NCBI RefSeq assembly: GCF_001267885.1
Contig: NZ_CP012382.1
Coordinates: 7,985,001-8,049,000 of the forward strand
Origin: Streptomyces ambofaciens ATCC 23877
GTDB taxonomy: Bacteria > Actinomycetota > Actinomycetes > Streptomycetales > Streptomycetaceae
Reading direction: 5' to 3'
Length of the DNA stretch: 64,000 bases
Shown here: positions 45,401 through 53,756 of the stretch, piece by piece
Layout: the number at the start of each line of letters is the position of its first letter
How positions within the stretch are numbered: the first letter of the stretch is position 1
Program-made: the position numbers and the translations under genes
Notes under the pieces: model-generated
Database searches by the model: none
Told to the model about the DNA's origin: nothing
The model's input: the letters and a program-made list of their open reading frames with translations, nothing else

Positions 45401-48400
45401 GAGGAACACGGCGGTGAGTGCCTGCCCGTGGTACGCGCACAGGTCCGTACCCTCCTCGGCACGGCACCGGCCCCGCTCGACGTCGGCGCCATCCGGGCAC
45501 GCTGCGACCGGAGCGTCGACGGCCCGGTCTTCTACCGCATGAGCCAGGGCATCGGTCTGCACTGCGGACCGGACTTCCAGCTCGTCGACCACATCGACAT
45601 CGGCGACGGGGAGGCGCTGATCAGCTACCGGCTGGAGCACCCCGCCGACGCCTACACCGCCCACCCGGTCCTGATCGACGCGCCGTTGCAGGCCACCGTG
45701 GCCCTCGCCAAGACCCGGGGGGAGTCCGCCGCCTTCCTCCCGACCGTGTTCGCAGCCGTACGCGTGTGGCGCACCCCCGCACCCACCGGCGTCGTACATC
45801 TGCGCCGCCGCAACCGCAGCGCCAACGAGATGTGCTGGGACATCACCTACGCCGACCCCGACGGCACGGTCACCGCCGAGATCGACGGCTGCCGCACCCG
45901 CCGGGCACACCTGGCGGAACACACCCCGCTGACCGTCCAGCGCACCGTCCTGAGAGCCGCCCCTCACCCGGGCGCCGCCGCCCCGCCCTGGCCGCTCACC
46001 ACGCCCACCGAGGTGGCAGCCGCGGCCGAACCGCGCATCACCGCCGCACACACCGCCCTGGACGACGGCGGCCACCACCGGTTCACAGCAGCCGCCGAAC
46101 AGGCCGGCGCCCATTGCTGGGCAGGGACGCTGCGCGGTCTTCTCGCCGACCCGGCCGCCCCGTTCTCGATGGACGACCTGGTGGCCGGAGGCCTCCAGCC
46201 CCGGCACCGGCGGCTCGCCCGACTGATGCTGCCCCTGCTGGCCGAGCACGGTCTCGCCCGGCCGGCCGGGCAGACCTGGCAGCTGACCGGCGCGCAGCCA
46301 CACGCCGAGGCCCTGCTGCGCGGCCTGGTCGAGGACCACCCCGCCTACGGCGCCGAGACGCTGCTCCTCAACCGGCAACTGCGCCGGCTGCCCGACGTGG
46401 TGCGAGGACACGCCGACGCACGCGAACTCCTGCCGGCCGGGGACAGCGCCTACGAGCAACTCCACGAGTCCGGCCCCGCCCACCGCTTCGCCCACCGTGC
46501 CATCCAGGCCCTGCTCGGCGACATCGTCGCCCGCTGGCCCGCCGACCGTCCGCTACGCGTCCTGGAGTTCGGCGCCACCACCACCGCCCTGACGGCCGCG
46601 GCCCTGCCCGTACTGCCGGCCGACCGGACCCGCTACACCTGCACCGCACCCACCCGCAGCACCCTCACCCGCGCCGAACACCGCTTCTCAGCTCACGACT
46701 TCGTCGACTACCGCACACTCAACCCGAACGCCGACCCTGCCGACCAGGGCCTGTCCCGGGGCGCCTTCGACCTCGTTCTCGCGGGCGACGCCCTGCACAC
46801 CACCCACGACCTGGCCGCAACCCTGCGCCGGCTGCACAACCTGCTGGCACCCGGCGGACACCTGCTGGCCACCGAACCGCACCACGCCCCGCTCCAAGCC
46901 CTGCTGTACGGCGCACTGAACGACTTCTGGGAGCGCGGGGACCACACCCTGCGTCCCGTGTCCCGCATCCTCGCCCGGGACCGGTGGGCACCACTGCTGA
47001 ACCGGTGCGGCTTCTCCGGAGCGGTGCAGACCGGACCCGAGGACCGCTCCGTCCTCCTCGCCGCGGCGGACCACAGCCAGGCGGTGACCACCACCGAGGC
47101 AGCGCGGCCGGTCCCAGGCGCCACCTGGGTGATCGCCGTCGAGGACGGCACCGAGACGGCGACCGCGCGAGCTTTGGCCGCCCGCCTCGGCAAGGCCACC
47201 GTGATCACCGCGCCCGACGAGGCCGCCGCCTGGAAGGCGGCCCTGCCGACGGACTCCGATCCGCGCGTCGTCATGCTGCTCGCCGCACCCGGCCCGCACG
47301 AGACCGTCGCGCGGACCACCCGCCGCGCGGCCCTCCTGCGCTCCCTGGCCACCGCCTGCGACGGCCTGGTGGGCAAAACCAGCCCCCAGGTCTGGCTCGT
47401 CACACGCCCCACCGGCCTCTTCCCCGCCCCGGAGCAGCCGGCGCACCCGGTGGACGCGGCCATCTGGGCGGCCTGCCGCACCTTCGCCAACGAACGCCCG
47501 GACCTGTGCCTGCGCCGCCTGTCCTGCCACCGCACCGGTGAAGCCGACACCGACGCCCTCCGCCTGGCCGACGAACTACTCACACCCGGCGGCGACGACC
47601 GGAGCGTTCAGGAGGACGAGATCATTCTGACCGCACGGGGCCGGTTCGTGCCTCGCCAGGTACAGCACCCGGTGGACGAGCCCGCGGGGGTCCCGGCCGG
47701 TACGCCGTTCATCCTGGAAGCCCGTGACCCGGGCCTGCACCGGCGGCTCGTCTGGCGGCAGGCAGACGCCCTCGAGCCGGGACCGGGCGAGGTGGTACTG
47801 GAGATGCGGGCCGTGGCCCTGAACTACCGCGACCCCATGCGAGCCAACGGCCTGCTCCCGCCCGAGGCGGTGGAGAACAGTCCGATCAGCCGTGGATTGG
47901 GCACCGACGGCGCTGGCATCGTGCATGCTGTGGGAGCGGGGGTGGGGGACCTGAAGCCCGGCGACCGGGTCTGCGGCATCGTGCCCGCCGCACTCGCCTC
48001 GCACGCCAGAACTCCCGCCTTCTCCGTCGTACGCATCCCCGACGAGATGAGCTTCACAGAGGCGGCGACCTTCCCCGTCGCCTTCCTGACCGTCCACCAG
48101 ACCCTCGTCCACCAGGCCCGACTCGGTGCCGAGGAGACCGTGCTCGTCCACGGCGGAGCCGGGGCGGTGGGATTGGCAGTCCTGCAGTGCGCCCGCGCGC
48201 AGGGCGCCCGCGTCATCGCCACCGCCGGCACGGAGACCAAACGGGACCTGCTGCGCACGCTCGGCGTCGAGCACGTACTCGACTCCCGCAGCCTGGAGTT
48301 CGTCCCCCAAGTGCGGGAGCTGACCGGTGGCCAGGGTGTGGACGTCGTGGTGAACTCCCTCAGCGGCGAGGCCATCACCCAGGGCCTGGACCTGTTGCGC

Positions 48401-49819
48401 CCCAACGGCCGCTTCATCGAGCTCGGCAAGAGGGACATCTTCCTCAACAATCCGATCACGCTCCGCCCCTTCCACAGCAGCCTCACCTTTATCGGCTTCA
48501 ACCTTGACGCCGTCGTGGGCGAACCCTCCCTGCGAACCCAGCTCGTCGAGGACTTCAGCGCGGCGATCGGCTCCCGCACCTACCGGCCCCTGCCCCACTC
48601 GGCCTATCCCGCCGCCCGCGTCGACGAGGCCTTCCACCTCTTGCAGCACTCCCGGCACACCGGCAAGGTCGTCGTCACCTTCGACCCTCTGGACGAACCC
48701 GTCCCCGTCGAACCCGCCCCCGGCTCCCTCCACCTCGACGGCGAGGGCACCTACCTGATCACCGGCGGACTGAGCGGGCTCGGCGCAGCCACCGCCCACC
48801 TGCTGGCCGACCGCGGGGCCCGGCATCTGGCCCTGCTCTCCCGCAGCGGATCCGACACCGCCGGAGCGCAGAGCCTGCTCCGGGAACTCGCCGATCGCGA
48901 TGTGCAGGCCACCGCACACGCCGCCGACGTCACCGAGGAAGCGGCGCTGCGCCGGGTCCTCGACGCCGTGGACGTCACCGGGCACGCCCTGCGGGGCATC
49001 GTGCACGCGGCGATGCACATGGACGACGCGGTGCTGTCGGACCTCACCGACGACCGGTTCGCCGCCGTACTGGCGCCCAAGGCCGCGGGCGCCACCCTGC
49101 TGGACCACCTCACCGCCGACCGCGACCTGGACCTGTTCCTCACGTACTCGTCCGTGTCCGCCAGCATCGGAAACCCAGGACAGTCCGCCTACGCGGCGGC
49201 CAACGCCTACCTGGAGGCCCTCACCCGGGCCCGGCGCGGCGCCGGCCGGGCGGGAACGGCGCTGGCCTGGGGGCCGATCGGCGGAACCGGCTACGTCGCC
49301 CGCAGCGGCCTGGAGGCCGCCATGGCCGGACGCGGCCTCGAACTGCTCACGCCCGCAGAGGTTCTGACCACAGCCGACCACCTTCTGGCCGCCGGCACCG
49401 ATGTCGCCGGAGCCGGCCGTTACCGCTGGCAGACCGCACGCCATCTGCTGCCTGCTCTGGCCACCCCTCGGTTCGCCCCGCTCGCCCCGGCTTCCTCCGC
49501 GGCATCCCCGGACGCCCGTAACGAGCTCCTGAGCGCGCTGGCGGACCTCCCGGCGGACGAGGGGGTACGCAAGATCACCGACGTGATCACCCAGCTCCTC
49601 GCCGGTGTCCTGCAGGCCGACCCGGCCGGTCTCGAGCCCACGGTCAACGTCACCGACTTCGGACTGGATTCGCTGCTGGGCATGCAGTTCCTGATGCAAG
49701 CCCGGGACTTGTTCGACATCCGCCTCGGACCGGCCGACCTGGCCACCGGACGCACCCTGGCCCATTTCGCCCGTCTGGTCCACCAGCGGCTGGACCTGAG
49801 GGCCGACGACCGGCAGTAG
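42437..49819 (+). CDS. iterative-type highly reducing type I PKS, KS-AT-DH-(MT)-ER-KR-ACP
   Basis: A 2460-residue single-module synthase. KS: Cys177 (DTACSSAL), His312 (VEAHGTGT), His351 (NIGH). AT: Ser624 (GHSVGE), His727 in YAFHS, where Phe before the His favours malonyl-CoA. DH: His920 in GDHRIGDDVLMP (fifth position Asp, not the usual Gly) and Asp1081 in DAPLQ. MT-like region about 1290-1530, with SAM motif degraded to LEFGATTTAL. ER: NADPH motif VHGGAGAVGLAVLQ near 1905. KR: TGGLSGLG near 2110, Ser2239, Tyr2252, Asn2256, with MDD suggesting B-type. ACP: Ser2412 in GLDSLLG. There is no thioesterase or docking domain, so the chain is probably handed to a partner such as OleA. ATG 42437 has GGAG at 8 bases; TTG 42431 is an alternative. 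Confidence 0.95.
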   Translation: MQQLERAVAVVGVGCRLPGGITDLDGLWAVLRDGRDVVGEMPADRLPRDRTVDPGSVRPGHSYTAAGGFLQDVASFDAAYFGMSPAEARHTDPQQRLLLEMAAEALDDAAIPAESLAGTDTCVYVGVSDPAYGVNLSMMQNHTSPHTMPGTALSITANRMSYAFDLRGPSMAVDTACSSALVALDRACRTLREGPGRVALAGGVNVLSNPYSFAGFSYAGMLSRRGRCAAFSADADGFVRAEGGAVLVLKLLTDAVADGDRVHAVLAATGNNTDGRSTGMIVPSAETQEALLHTVYAEAGIDADDLVYVEAHGTGTQAGDPAEAEAIGRALGRRRSRGPLPIGSVKTNIGHLEPAAGMAGLLKAILVLRHRLVPASLHALPLNPRIDFDGLGLAPAIAPVPVPLEPGQRAAVGVSAFGFGGANAHAVVVQPPAARRPEPDPVPHGRPLPLVVSARSAKALKQMTARMAERLRKTEPADFYDLAHTSTVRRTAHPHRAAVLAAAPQEAARQLDRLTAAEPASGAMVRAGERDGTAFVFSGNASQWPGMAADLLRDEPVFHEAVQEADAALAPHLGWSVAKELAHPSPRKWQRTEVAQPALFAVQVGLTALLASHGVHPRAVTGHSVGEVAAALTAGVLTLEQAALVIAERSRTQGATAGRGRMAAVGLPEAQAREELLRHDGALEIAGLNSDRDVTVAGDADALAAWGAELTVRGVFFRELDLDYAFHSRAMDPIRKPLLDALDGLRPAPAHIPFVSTVTGTPLDGPELGAAYWWRNVREPVRFAEAAARLATEHAGVLVEIGPHPVLRPYLRHTGALCVPTLHRDGDGLRETAAAVAAALAADTATDWRHHFPRPGRVVDLPAYAWQHERHWHGNAQDLVARTSGSGLLDHPLVGERMPAPHPMWHGTIEPQLVPWLGDHRIGDDVLMPAAAYVEMALSAGRRAMDRPVEVRHLEIGRPLSLRWPDPTPVALQTAVTSGDGAVTISVREEHGGECLPVVRAQVRTLLGTAPAPLDVGAIRARCDRSVDGPVFYRMSQGIGLHCGPDFQLVDHIDIGDGEALISYRLEHPADAYTAHPVLIDAPLQATVALAKTRGESAAFLPTVFAAVRVWRTPAPTGVVHLRRRNRSANEMCWDITYADPDGTVTAEIDGCRTRRAHLAEHTPLTVQRTVLRAAPHPGAAAPPWPLTTPTEVAAAAEPRITAAHTALDDGGHHRFTAAAEQAGAHCWAGTLRGLLADPAAPFSMDDLVAGGLQPRHRRLARLMLPLLAEHGLARPAGQTWQLTGAQPHAEALLRGLVEDHPAYGAETLLLNRQLRRLPDVVRGHADARELLPAGDSAYEQLHESGPAHRFAHRAIQALLGDIVARWPADRPLRVLEFGATTTALTAAALPVLPADRTRYTCTAPTRSTLTRAEHRFSAHDFVDYRTLNPNADPADQGLSRGAFDLVLAGDALHTTHDLAATLRRLHNLLAPGGHLLATEPHHAPLQALLYGALNDFWERGDHTLRPVSRILARDRWAPLLNRCGFSGAVQTGPEDRSVLLAAADHSQAVTTTEAARPVPGATWVIAVEDGTETATARALAARLGKATVITAPDEAAAWKAALPTDSDPRVVMLLAAPGPHETVARTTRRAALLRSLATACDGLVGKTSPQVWLVTRPTGLFPAPEQPAHPVDAAIWAACRTFANERPDLCLRRLSCHRTGEADTDALRLADELLTPGGDDRSVQEDEIILTARGRFVPRQVQHPVDEPAGVPAGTPFILEARDPGLHRRLVWRQADALEPGPGEVVLEMRAVALNYRDPMRANGLLPPEAVENSPISRGLGTDGAGIVHAVGAGVGDLKPGDRVCGIVPAALASHARTPAFSVVRIPDEMSFTEAATFPVAFLTVHQTLVHQARLGAEETVLVHGGAGAVGLAVLQCARAQGARVIATAGTETKRDLLRTLGVEHVLDSRSLEFVPQVRELTGGQGVDVVVNSLSGEAITQGLDLLRPNGRFIELGKRDIFLNNPITLRPFHSSLTFIGFNLDAVVGEPSLRTQLVEDFSAAIGSRTYRPLPHSAYPAARVDEAFHLLQHSRHTGKVVVTFDPLDEPVPVEPAPGSLHLDGEGTYLITGGLSGLGAATAHLLADRGARHLALLSRSGSDTAGAQSLLRELADRDVQATAHAADVTEEAALRRVLDAVDVTGHALRGIVHAAMHMDDAVLSDLTDDRFAAVLAPKAAGATLLDHLTADRDLDLFLTYSSVSASIGNPGQSAYAAANAYLEALTRARRGAGRAGTALAWGPIGGTGYVARSGLEAAMAGRGLELLTPAEVLTTADHLLAAGTDVAGAGRYRWQTARHLLPALATPRFAPLAPASSAASPDARNELLSALADLPADEGVRKITDVITQLLAGVLQADPAGLEPTVNVTDFGLDSLLGMQFLMQARDLFDIRLGPADLATGRTLAHFARLVHQRLDLRADDRQ

Positions 49820-49833
49820 AGGCAAGGCGGGTG

Positions 49834-49864
49834 TCCGCCGTGCCGGGCACCCCGGCACGGCGGA
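49834..49864. terminator. hairpin terminator after the PKS
   Basis: TCCGCCGTGCCGGG-3 nt-CCCGGCACGGCGGA is a perfect 14-bp stem beginning 15 bases after the PKS stop codon. Confidence 0.85.
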
Positions 49865-49995
49865 CAATCGCAGCCGGCACCAAGACCTGGCGATGCTGGC
49901 TTCTGGACAGCCGCCTGGCCTGCGACTAGGAGACCACCTCAACTGGAGAGATATCCGCAGCAAATGAAACAGGCAACCGAGAATCGAACGCTCAC

Positions 49996-50307
49996 CTAGC
50001 TTGCAGCGATCACGGCCTGAATCAGGCCGGGGAATCGGCGATCCAGGTCCTCCTTTCGGAGGCGCAGGTACAGACCGTTCCCGGCGTCACGCTGATACAC
50101 CAGCCCTGCCTCGCGGAGCACTCGCCAGTGACGTGTTCGGCTGGACTTGCCTACTGGCAGGTCGAAGGAAGCGCACAGCCGCTCTTCATTTGGCTGTTCA
50201 GCTAGTTGCGCAACGACTCGACGCCGGTTCGCGTCGGCCAGCGCCAAAAGGATGGGCCCCACCTCCAACTCCTCAGCGCGAGGGTGCGTCAACTCGCTGT
50301 CCGTCAT
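49996..50307 (-). CDS. ArsR-family transcriptional regulator
   Basis: A 103-residue winged-helix ArsR protein: VGPILLALADANRRRVVAQL, then ERLCASFDLPVGKSSRTRHW, RVLREAGLVYQRDAGNGLYL and RLRKEDLDRRFPGLIQAVI. Only one cysteine is present (LCASF), so a classical metal site is unlikely, and the ligand is unknown. I chose ATG 50307 (GAGGGG 8 bases upstream) because the in-frame ATG at 50334 lies inside the operator. It converges on the PKS gene and is not obviously part of that cluster. Two perfect palindromes at 50324-50375 mark its promoter. Confidence 0.85.
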   Translation of the reverse strand: MTDSELTHPRAEELEVGPILLALADANRRRVVAQLAEQPNEERLCASFDLPVGKSSRTRHWRVLREAGLVYQRDAGNGLYLRLRKEDLDRRFPGLIQAVIAAS

Positions 50308-50323
50308 CACTTCACCCCTCGAC

Positions 50324-50375
50324 AAGGTACGCATGGCTGCGTACCTTAAGCGAGGTACGCAGCCATGCGTACCTT
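50324..50375. promoter_or_regulatory. double palindromic ArsR operator
   Basis: Two copies of AAGGTACGCA-4 nt-TGCGTACCTT stand back to back. The first (50324-50347) has centre TGGC; the second (50352-50375) is its reverse complement with centre GCCA and one changed edge base. They are separated by 4 bases, and the whole 52 bp forms a larger inverted repeat. Placed directly before the ArsR start, it is almost certainly the operator. Confidence 0.88.
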
Positions 50376-50659
50376 ACCGTTGCTGGGGGATCCGTGTCTG
50401 TACCCGCGTCGCCGCGTCGCCGCGTTCTGTTGCGCATCCGTCTGTCGCTGCGCAGGCTGCTGCTTACCGAGCACTCGCCCTTCATGACTCTCTGACCCAG
50501 CCCGGAATCTACCCCTCGCGTGGGGAGGTGCGAAGAGAGCCGATGCCTCCGTGAGGAACGCCCATCAAGGTGATGATCCTCGGCGGCGCGGAGGACGGCT
50601 TCGGCCCGGTGGTCTGCAAGTACGACGTTGACACCACCAAGGACTTCCCCCACACCTAT

Positions 50660-50695
50660 GGGTGCGGGGGCGGACAGCCGATTGCCCCCGCACCC
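50660..50695. repeat. GC-rich hairpin
   Basis: GGGTGCGGGGGC (50660-50671) and GCCCCCGCACCC (50684-50695) form a perfect 12-bp stem with a 12-nt loop, downstream of a short plus-strand protein-like scrap (ILGGAEDGFGPVVCKYDVDT). It could be a relic terminator; no intact gene is nearby. The rest of 50376-50830 has no supported gene. Confidence 0.5.
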
Positions 50696-50799
50696 GACAA
50701 TAGCTATTGCGGCTGAGCCTGGGGTGTGGGCTCCTGTCCCTGTTCTCGCTCCTGGGCAGCGTCTGGTTCTGCCTTGTCCCGGGGCCGAGGCGCGGATCG

Positions 50800-51120
50800 T
50801 TGAGCCGAGTGGCCGGCGCAGCACGACGATGCCTGCGGATATGGCCATGGCGAAACTGCACAGGCCCGTCATCAAAGCGATGGCCAGGTCGCCACACCGA
50901 GCGAGGCGGAGATGACGGGGGCGACCAGAGTGTCGAGCCAGGGTGCGGGGCCGAACGCGAGGTTGTTCCCGAATATCACATGACATGCCGTTCTGCCATT
51001 CCTCGTGCGAGGGCTTGGCGACGGCCGCCTGCAGGTAGACGACGACCATCTGCAGGCGGGGTACGACGAGCGCACCGTAAGGCTTCCGCCTTGGGCGCCT
51101 GTCGAGTTGGCCGGCCAGGT
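50800..51120 (-). pseudogene. HTTM/SdpB-like membrane protein wreck
   Basis: In successive minus-strand frames: PRLQMVVVYLQAAVAKPSHE and EWQNGM; then VIFGNNLAFGPAPWLDTLVA and PVISASLGVA; then DLAIALMTGLCSFAMAISAG. The Q-x-x-x-VY-x-QA-x-x-AK-x-x-x-x-EW-x-x-G motif and following helices resemble HTTM/SdpB-type membrane proteins (related to vitamin-K carboxylase). Frameshifts break it. The family call is tentative. Confidence 0.45.
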
Positions 51121-51222
51121 TAATCCCAGCCGGAACCAGCTCCGGCATGTGCACGCAAGAGCGTCCGAACGGGGTCAGCGCCCTGTGGTGTCCGGCCTTC
51201 CTCGATCAGCAGCGGCGCCCGA

Positions 51223-52140
51223 GTGGCGCTGCTCGCCCGGGGCCGGGCGGGACTCGACGCGGTGGCGGCCGACGTACGGGCGGCCGGCGGGCAGGCGCTG
51301 CCCATCGCCACCGACATGGCCGAATGGGAGCAGGTCGACCGGGCCGCCCGTCACGTCGAGGAAGAGTTCGGTCCGGTCGATGTCTGGGTGAACAACGCCT
51401 TCACGGCGGCCTTCGGCAGATTCACCGACGTGTCCCCCGACGATTTCCTGCAAGCGACCAGGTCGACGTATCTCGGCTACGTGCACGGCACCCGGGCGGC
51501 GCTGGACCGCATGGTGCCCAGGGACCGGGGCACCGTCGTGCAGGTCGGCTCCGCGCTCGCCTACCGCGGCATTCCGTTGCAGAGCGCGTACTGCGGAGCC
51601 AAGCACGCCATCCAGGGCTTCACCGAGTCGGTGCGCTGCGAACTGCTGCATGACAAGTCGGCGGTTCGCGTCACCATGGTGCAGATGCCGGCCGTCAACA
51701 CCCCGCAGTTCACGTGGCTGCGCACGCACCTGCCGCGCCACGCCCAGCCGGTGCCGCCGATCTACCAGCCGGAGCTGGCCGCACGCGCCGTGCTGCGCGC
51801 CGCGGACCACCCCCGGCGACGTGAGTACTGGGTCGGGACGTCCACAGCACTGACGCTGCTGGCCAACGCTGTCGTGCCCGGATTGCTCGACCACTATCTG
51901 GCGCGCACTGGTTTCGACTCCCAGCAGACCGACGCCCGCCCGCAGCCTCAGGGGCACGGCAACCTCTTTGCACCGGCGGACGAGAATACGGACTACGGAG
52001 CCCACGGCGTGTTCGACGACCAGGCCCACACCTTCGACCCGCAGGTGTGGGCGAGCCGTCATCGCGTGGGCAAGGCGATGGCCGCCGCGGGACTTGCCGG
52101 TGCGGGCTACGCGCTGCTGCGCCGCCGAGCCAGGCGCTGA
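51223..52140 (+). pseudogene. short-chain dehydrogenase lacking its N-terminal Rossmann motif
   Basis: A 305-residue frame with DVWVNNAFTAAFGRF, VVQVGSALAYRGIPLQSAYC and GAKHAIQGFTESV (Y-x3-K), so the catalytic half of an SDR is intact, with a long C-terminal extension ending in a membrane-like GLAGAGYALLRRRARR. However, the TGxxxGxG cofactor motif and about 35 residues before ARVALLARG are missing. Sequence upstream of about 51200 is unrelated. It is therefore a 5'-truncated gene, probably non-functional, unless the ATG at 51223 drives a remnant product. It lies next to the HTTM wreck, consistent with a deletion joint. Confidence 0.75.
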
Positions 52141-52361
52141 GCCACCGGATCGTCACGTGCTCAGGCTGTCTCCGCTCGAGCCGGCCGATGCTCTGCCGTC
52201 CCGCTGGTCGCCGTGGTCGTCCTCCTCGCCCGGGAGGGGAACCCGGTCGCCGTGGAACCAGCGGCGGAGTGCCCTTAGGAGCCTGGCCGGTCGGCCCGTT
52301 GGAGCCGTTCAGGGCGGGGGCGCAGGACGGCAGGTCGCGGCTGGCGAGATCGAGACAGGAG

Positions 52362-53708
52362 TCAGTCGGTGACGAGGTCTTCCGGGGCGGACCGGCCGAG
52401 TTCGGCGAGCGTGCCGAGCGCCTGAGACAGGATGTCAGGCCGTGGAGTGGCTAGGCCCACGCGCACGGCGTTGGGGGCGTGACTGTCGCCGACGGTGAAG
52501 GCGGCGGCGGGTACTACCCCGATGCCGTGCCGTGCGGCGGCCGCGACGAAGGTGTCCGCGCGCCATTGACGGGGCAGTTGCCACCAGCAGTGGTAGGAGC
52601 ACGGATGGCTTCGTACGGTGAAACCGGCGAGCTGGCGGGCCGCGATCTCCTGCCGTGCCGCCGCTTCCCGCTGCTTGGCGGCCACCAGTTTCCTCACGGT
52701 TCCGTCCTGCTGCCAGCGGTGGGCGGCCTCGAGGGCGAAACGCATGGGGGTCCAGCCGCCCGACCGCAGGGCGGCAGTGATCGCACTGGTCACGGTGGCG
52801 GGTGCCACGGCGAAGCCGAGGGTCAGGCCGGGGGCGAGGCGTTTGGACAGGCTGTCGATGAGGACGGTCCGCTCGGGGGCGTAGGCAGCCAGCGGCGGCA
52901 GTTCGTCGCGCAGGAACGCCCAGATGGCGTCCTCGATCGCGAAGAGGTCGAGCCTCAGCAGGACTTCGGTCAGCTGCTCGACGCGTTGCTGGGGCATCGT
53001 CAGCGAGAGGGGGTTGTGCAGTCTCGGCTGGACGTAGACGGCGTGCAGGGGGGACATGGCGTGGGCCTCCGCCACCGCCTCTGGGACGAGTCCATGGTCG
53101 TCCATGGGCAGAGGGACGAGAGTGATGCCGAGTCTGGCGGCTACCGCCTTGACGAACGGGTAGGTGAGCTCTTCCACGCCGAGACGCCCGCCTGGCGGTA
53201 CGAGGGCGGTGATGACGGCCGAGATGGCCTGCCGTCCGTTGCCCGCGAAAAGGATTCGCGCGGGGTCGGGGTGCCAGTCGCCACGGACGAGGATGCCGGC
53301 GGCGGATTCCTGGGCGGCGGGCACACCGGAAGCGCCTACTGGCCTCAAGGCGTGCCCGAGGGCGTCGGGGCTCAGCAGGCCGCGTAGTCCTGCTGAAAGC
53401 AGGGTGCTCTGCTCGGGGGTGGTCGGGTAGTTGAGCTCCAGGTCGATCCGGCCGACCGCCGGCTCCGTGAGGGCGGGAGCGGAGACACCGGAGCCCGCGT
53501 GCGTCGCGCGTACGAAGGTCCCGCGTCCTACCTCGCCCACTGTCAGGCCACGGCGGGCCAGTTCCTGGTATACGCGCGTGGCGGTGGAGTTGGCGATGCC
53601 GTGCCGCCGTGCGAACTCGCGCTGCGGGGGGAGGCGGTCACCGGGTCGGAGGGAACCGGACTGGATCGCCCCGGCCACCACGTCCGCGACGCTCTGATAG
53701 TCCTTCAT
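52362..53708 (-). CDS. MocR-family regulator
   Basis: A 448-residue GntR-HTH/aminotransferase fusion: SVADVVAGAIQSGSLRPGDR, LPPQREFARRHGIANSTATR and VYQELARRGLTVGEVGRGTF; then an aminotransferase-like domain with IEDAIWAFLRDELPPLAAYA and the PLP lysine in LIDSLSKRLAPGLTLGFAVA. The usual D-x-Y of the PLP pocket reads D-x-I-W here. It is divergent from a DinB-like/LysE gene pair, with TTGCA-type half-sites between (53757-53806). Control of an amino-acid exporter by a PLP-domain sensor fits known MocR logic. Confidence 0.88.
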   Translation of the reverse strand: MKDYQSVADVVAGAIQSGSLRPGDRLPPQREFARRHGIANSTATRVYQELARRGLTVGEVGRGTFVRATHAGSGVSAPALTEPAVGRIDLELNYPTTPEQSTLLSAGLRGLLSPDALGHALRPVGASGVPAAQESAAGILVRGDWHPDPARILFAGNGRQAISAVITALVPPGGRLGVEELTYPFVKAVAARLGITLVPLPMDDHGLVPEAVAEAHAMSPLHAVYVQPRLHNPLSLTMPQQRVEQLTEVLLRLDLFAIEDAIWAFLRDELPPLAAYAPERTVLIDSLSKRLAPGLTLGFAVAPATVTSAITAALRSGGWTPMRFALEAAHRWQQDGTVRKLVAAKQREAAARQEIAARQLAGFTVRSHPCSYHCWWQLPRQWRADTFVAAAARHGIGVVPAAAFTVGDSHAPNAVRVGLATPRPDILSQALGTLAELGRSAPEDLVTD

Positions 53709-53756
53709 GGCATACGTCCCCCTCGTCCATGGATGCGCCTACATCCAACCAGAGAA

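Noticed and set aside
42437..49819. Reading the PKS as an enediyne or polyunsaturated fatty-acid synthase
   Set aside because: It has a single C-terminal ACP and a full DH-ER-KR set in HR-PKS order; there are no tandem ACPs, PPTase domain or separate DH/ER subunits.
42686..49963. Very long minus-strand open frames (up to 795 codons) opposite the PKS gene
   Set aside because: They are Gly/Val/Arg/Gln-rich with no recognisable domain and lie exactly antisense to catalytic PKS domains; high GC content removes stops from this frame.
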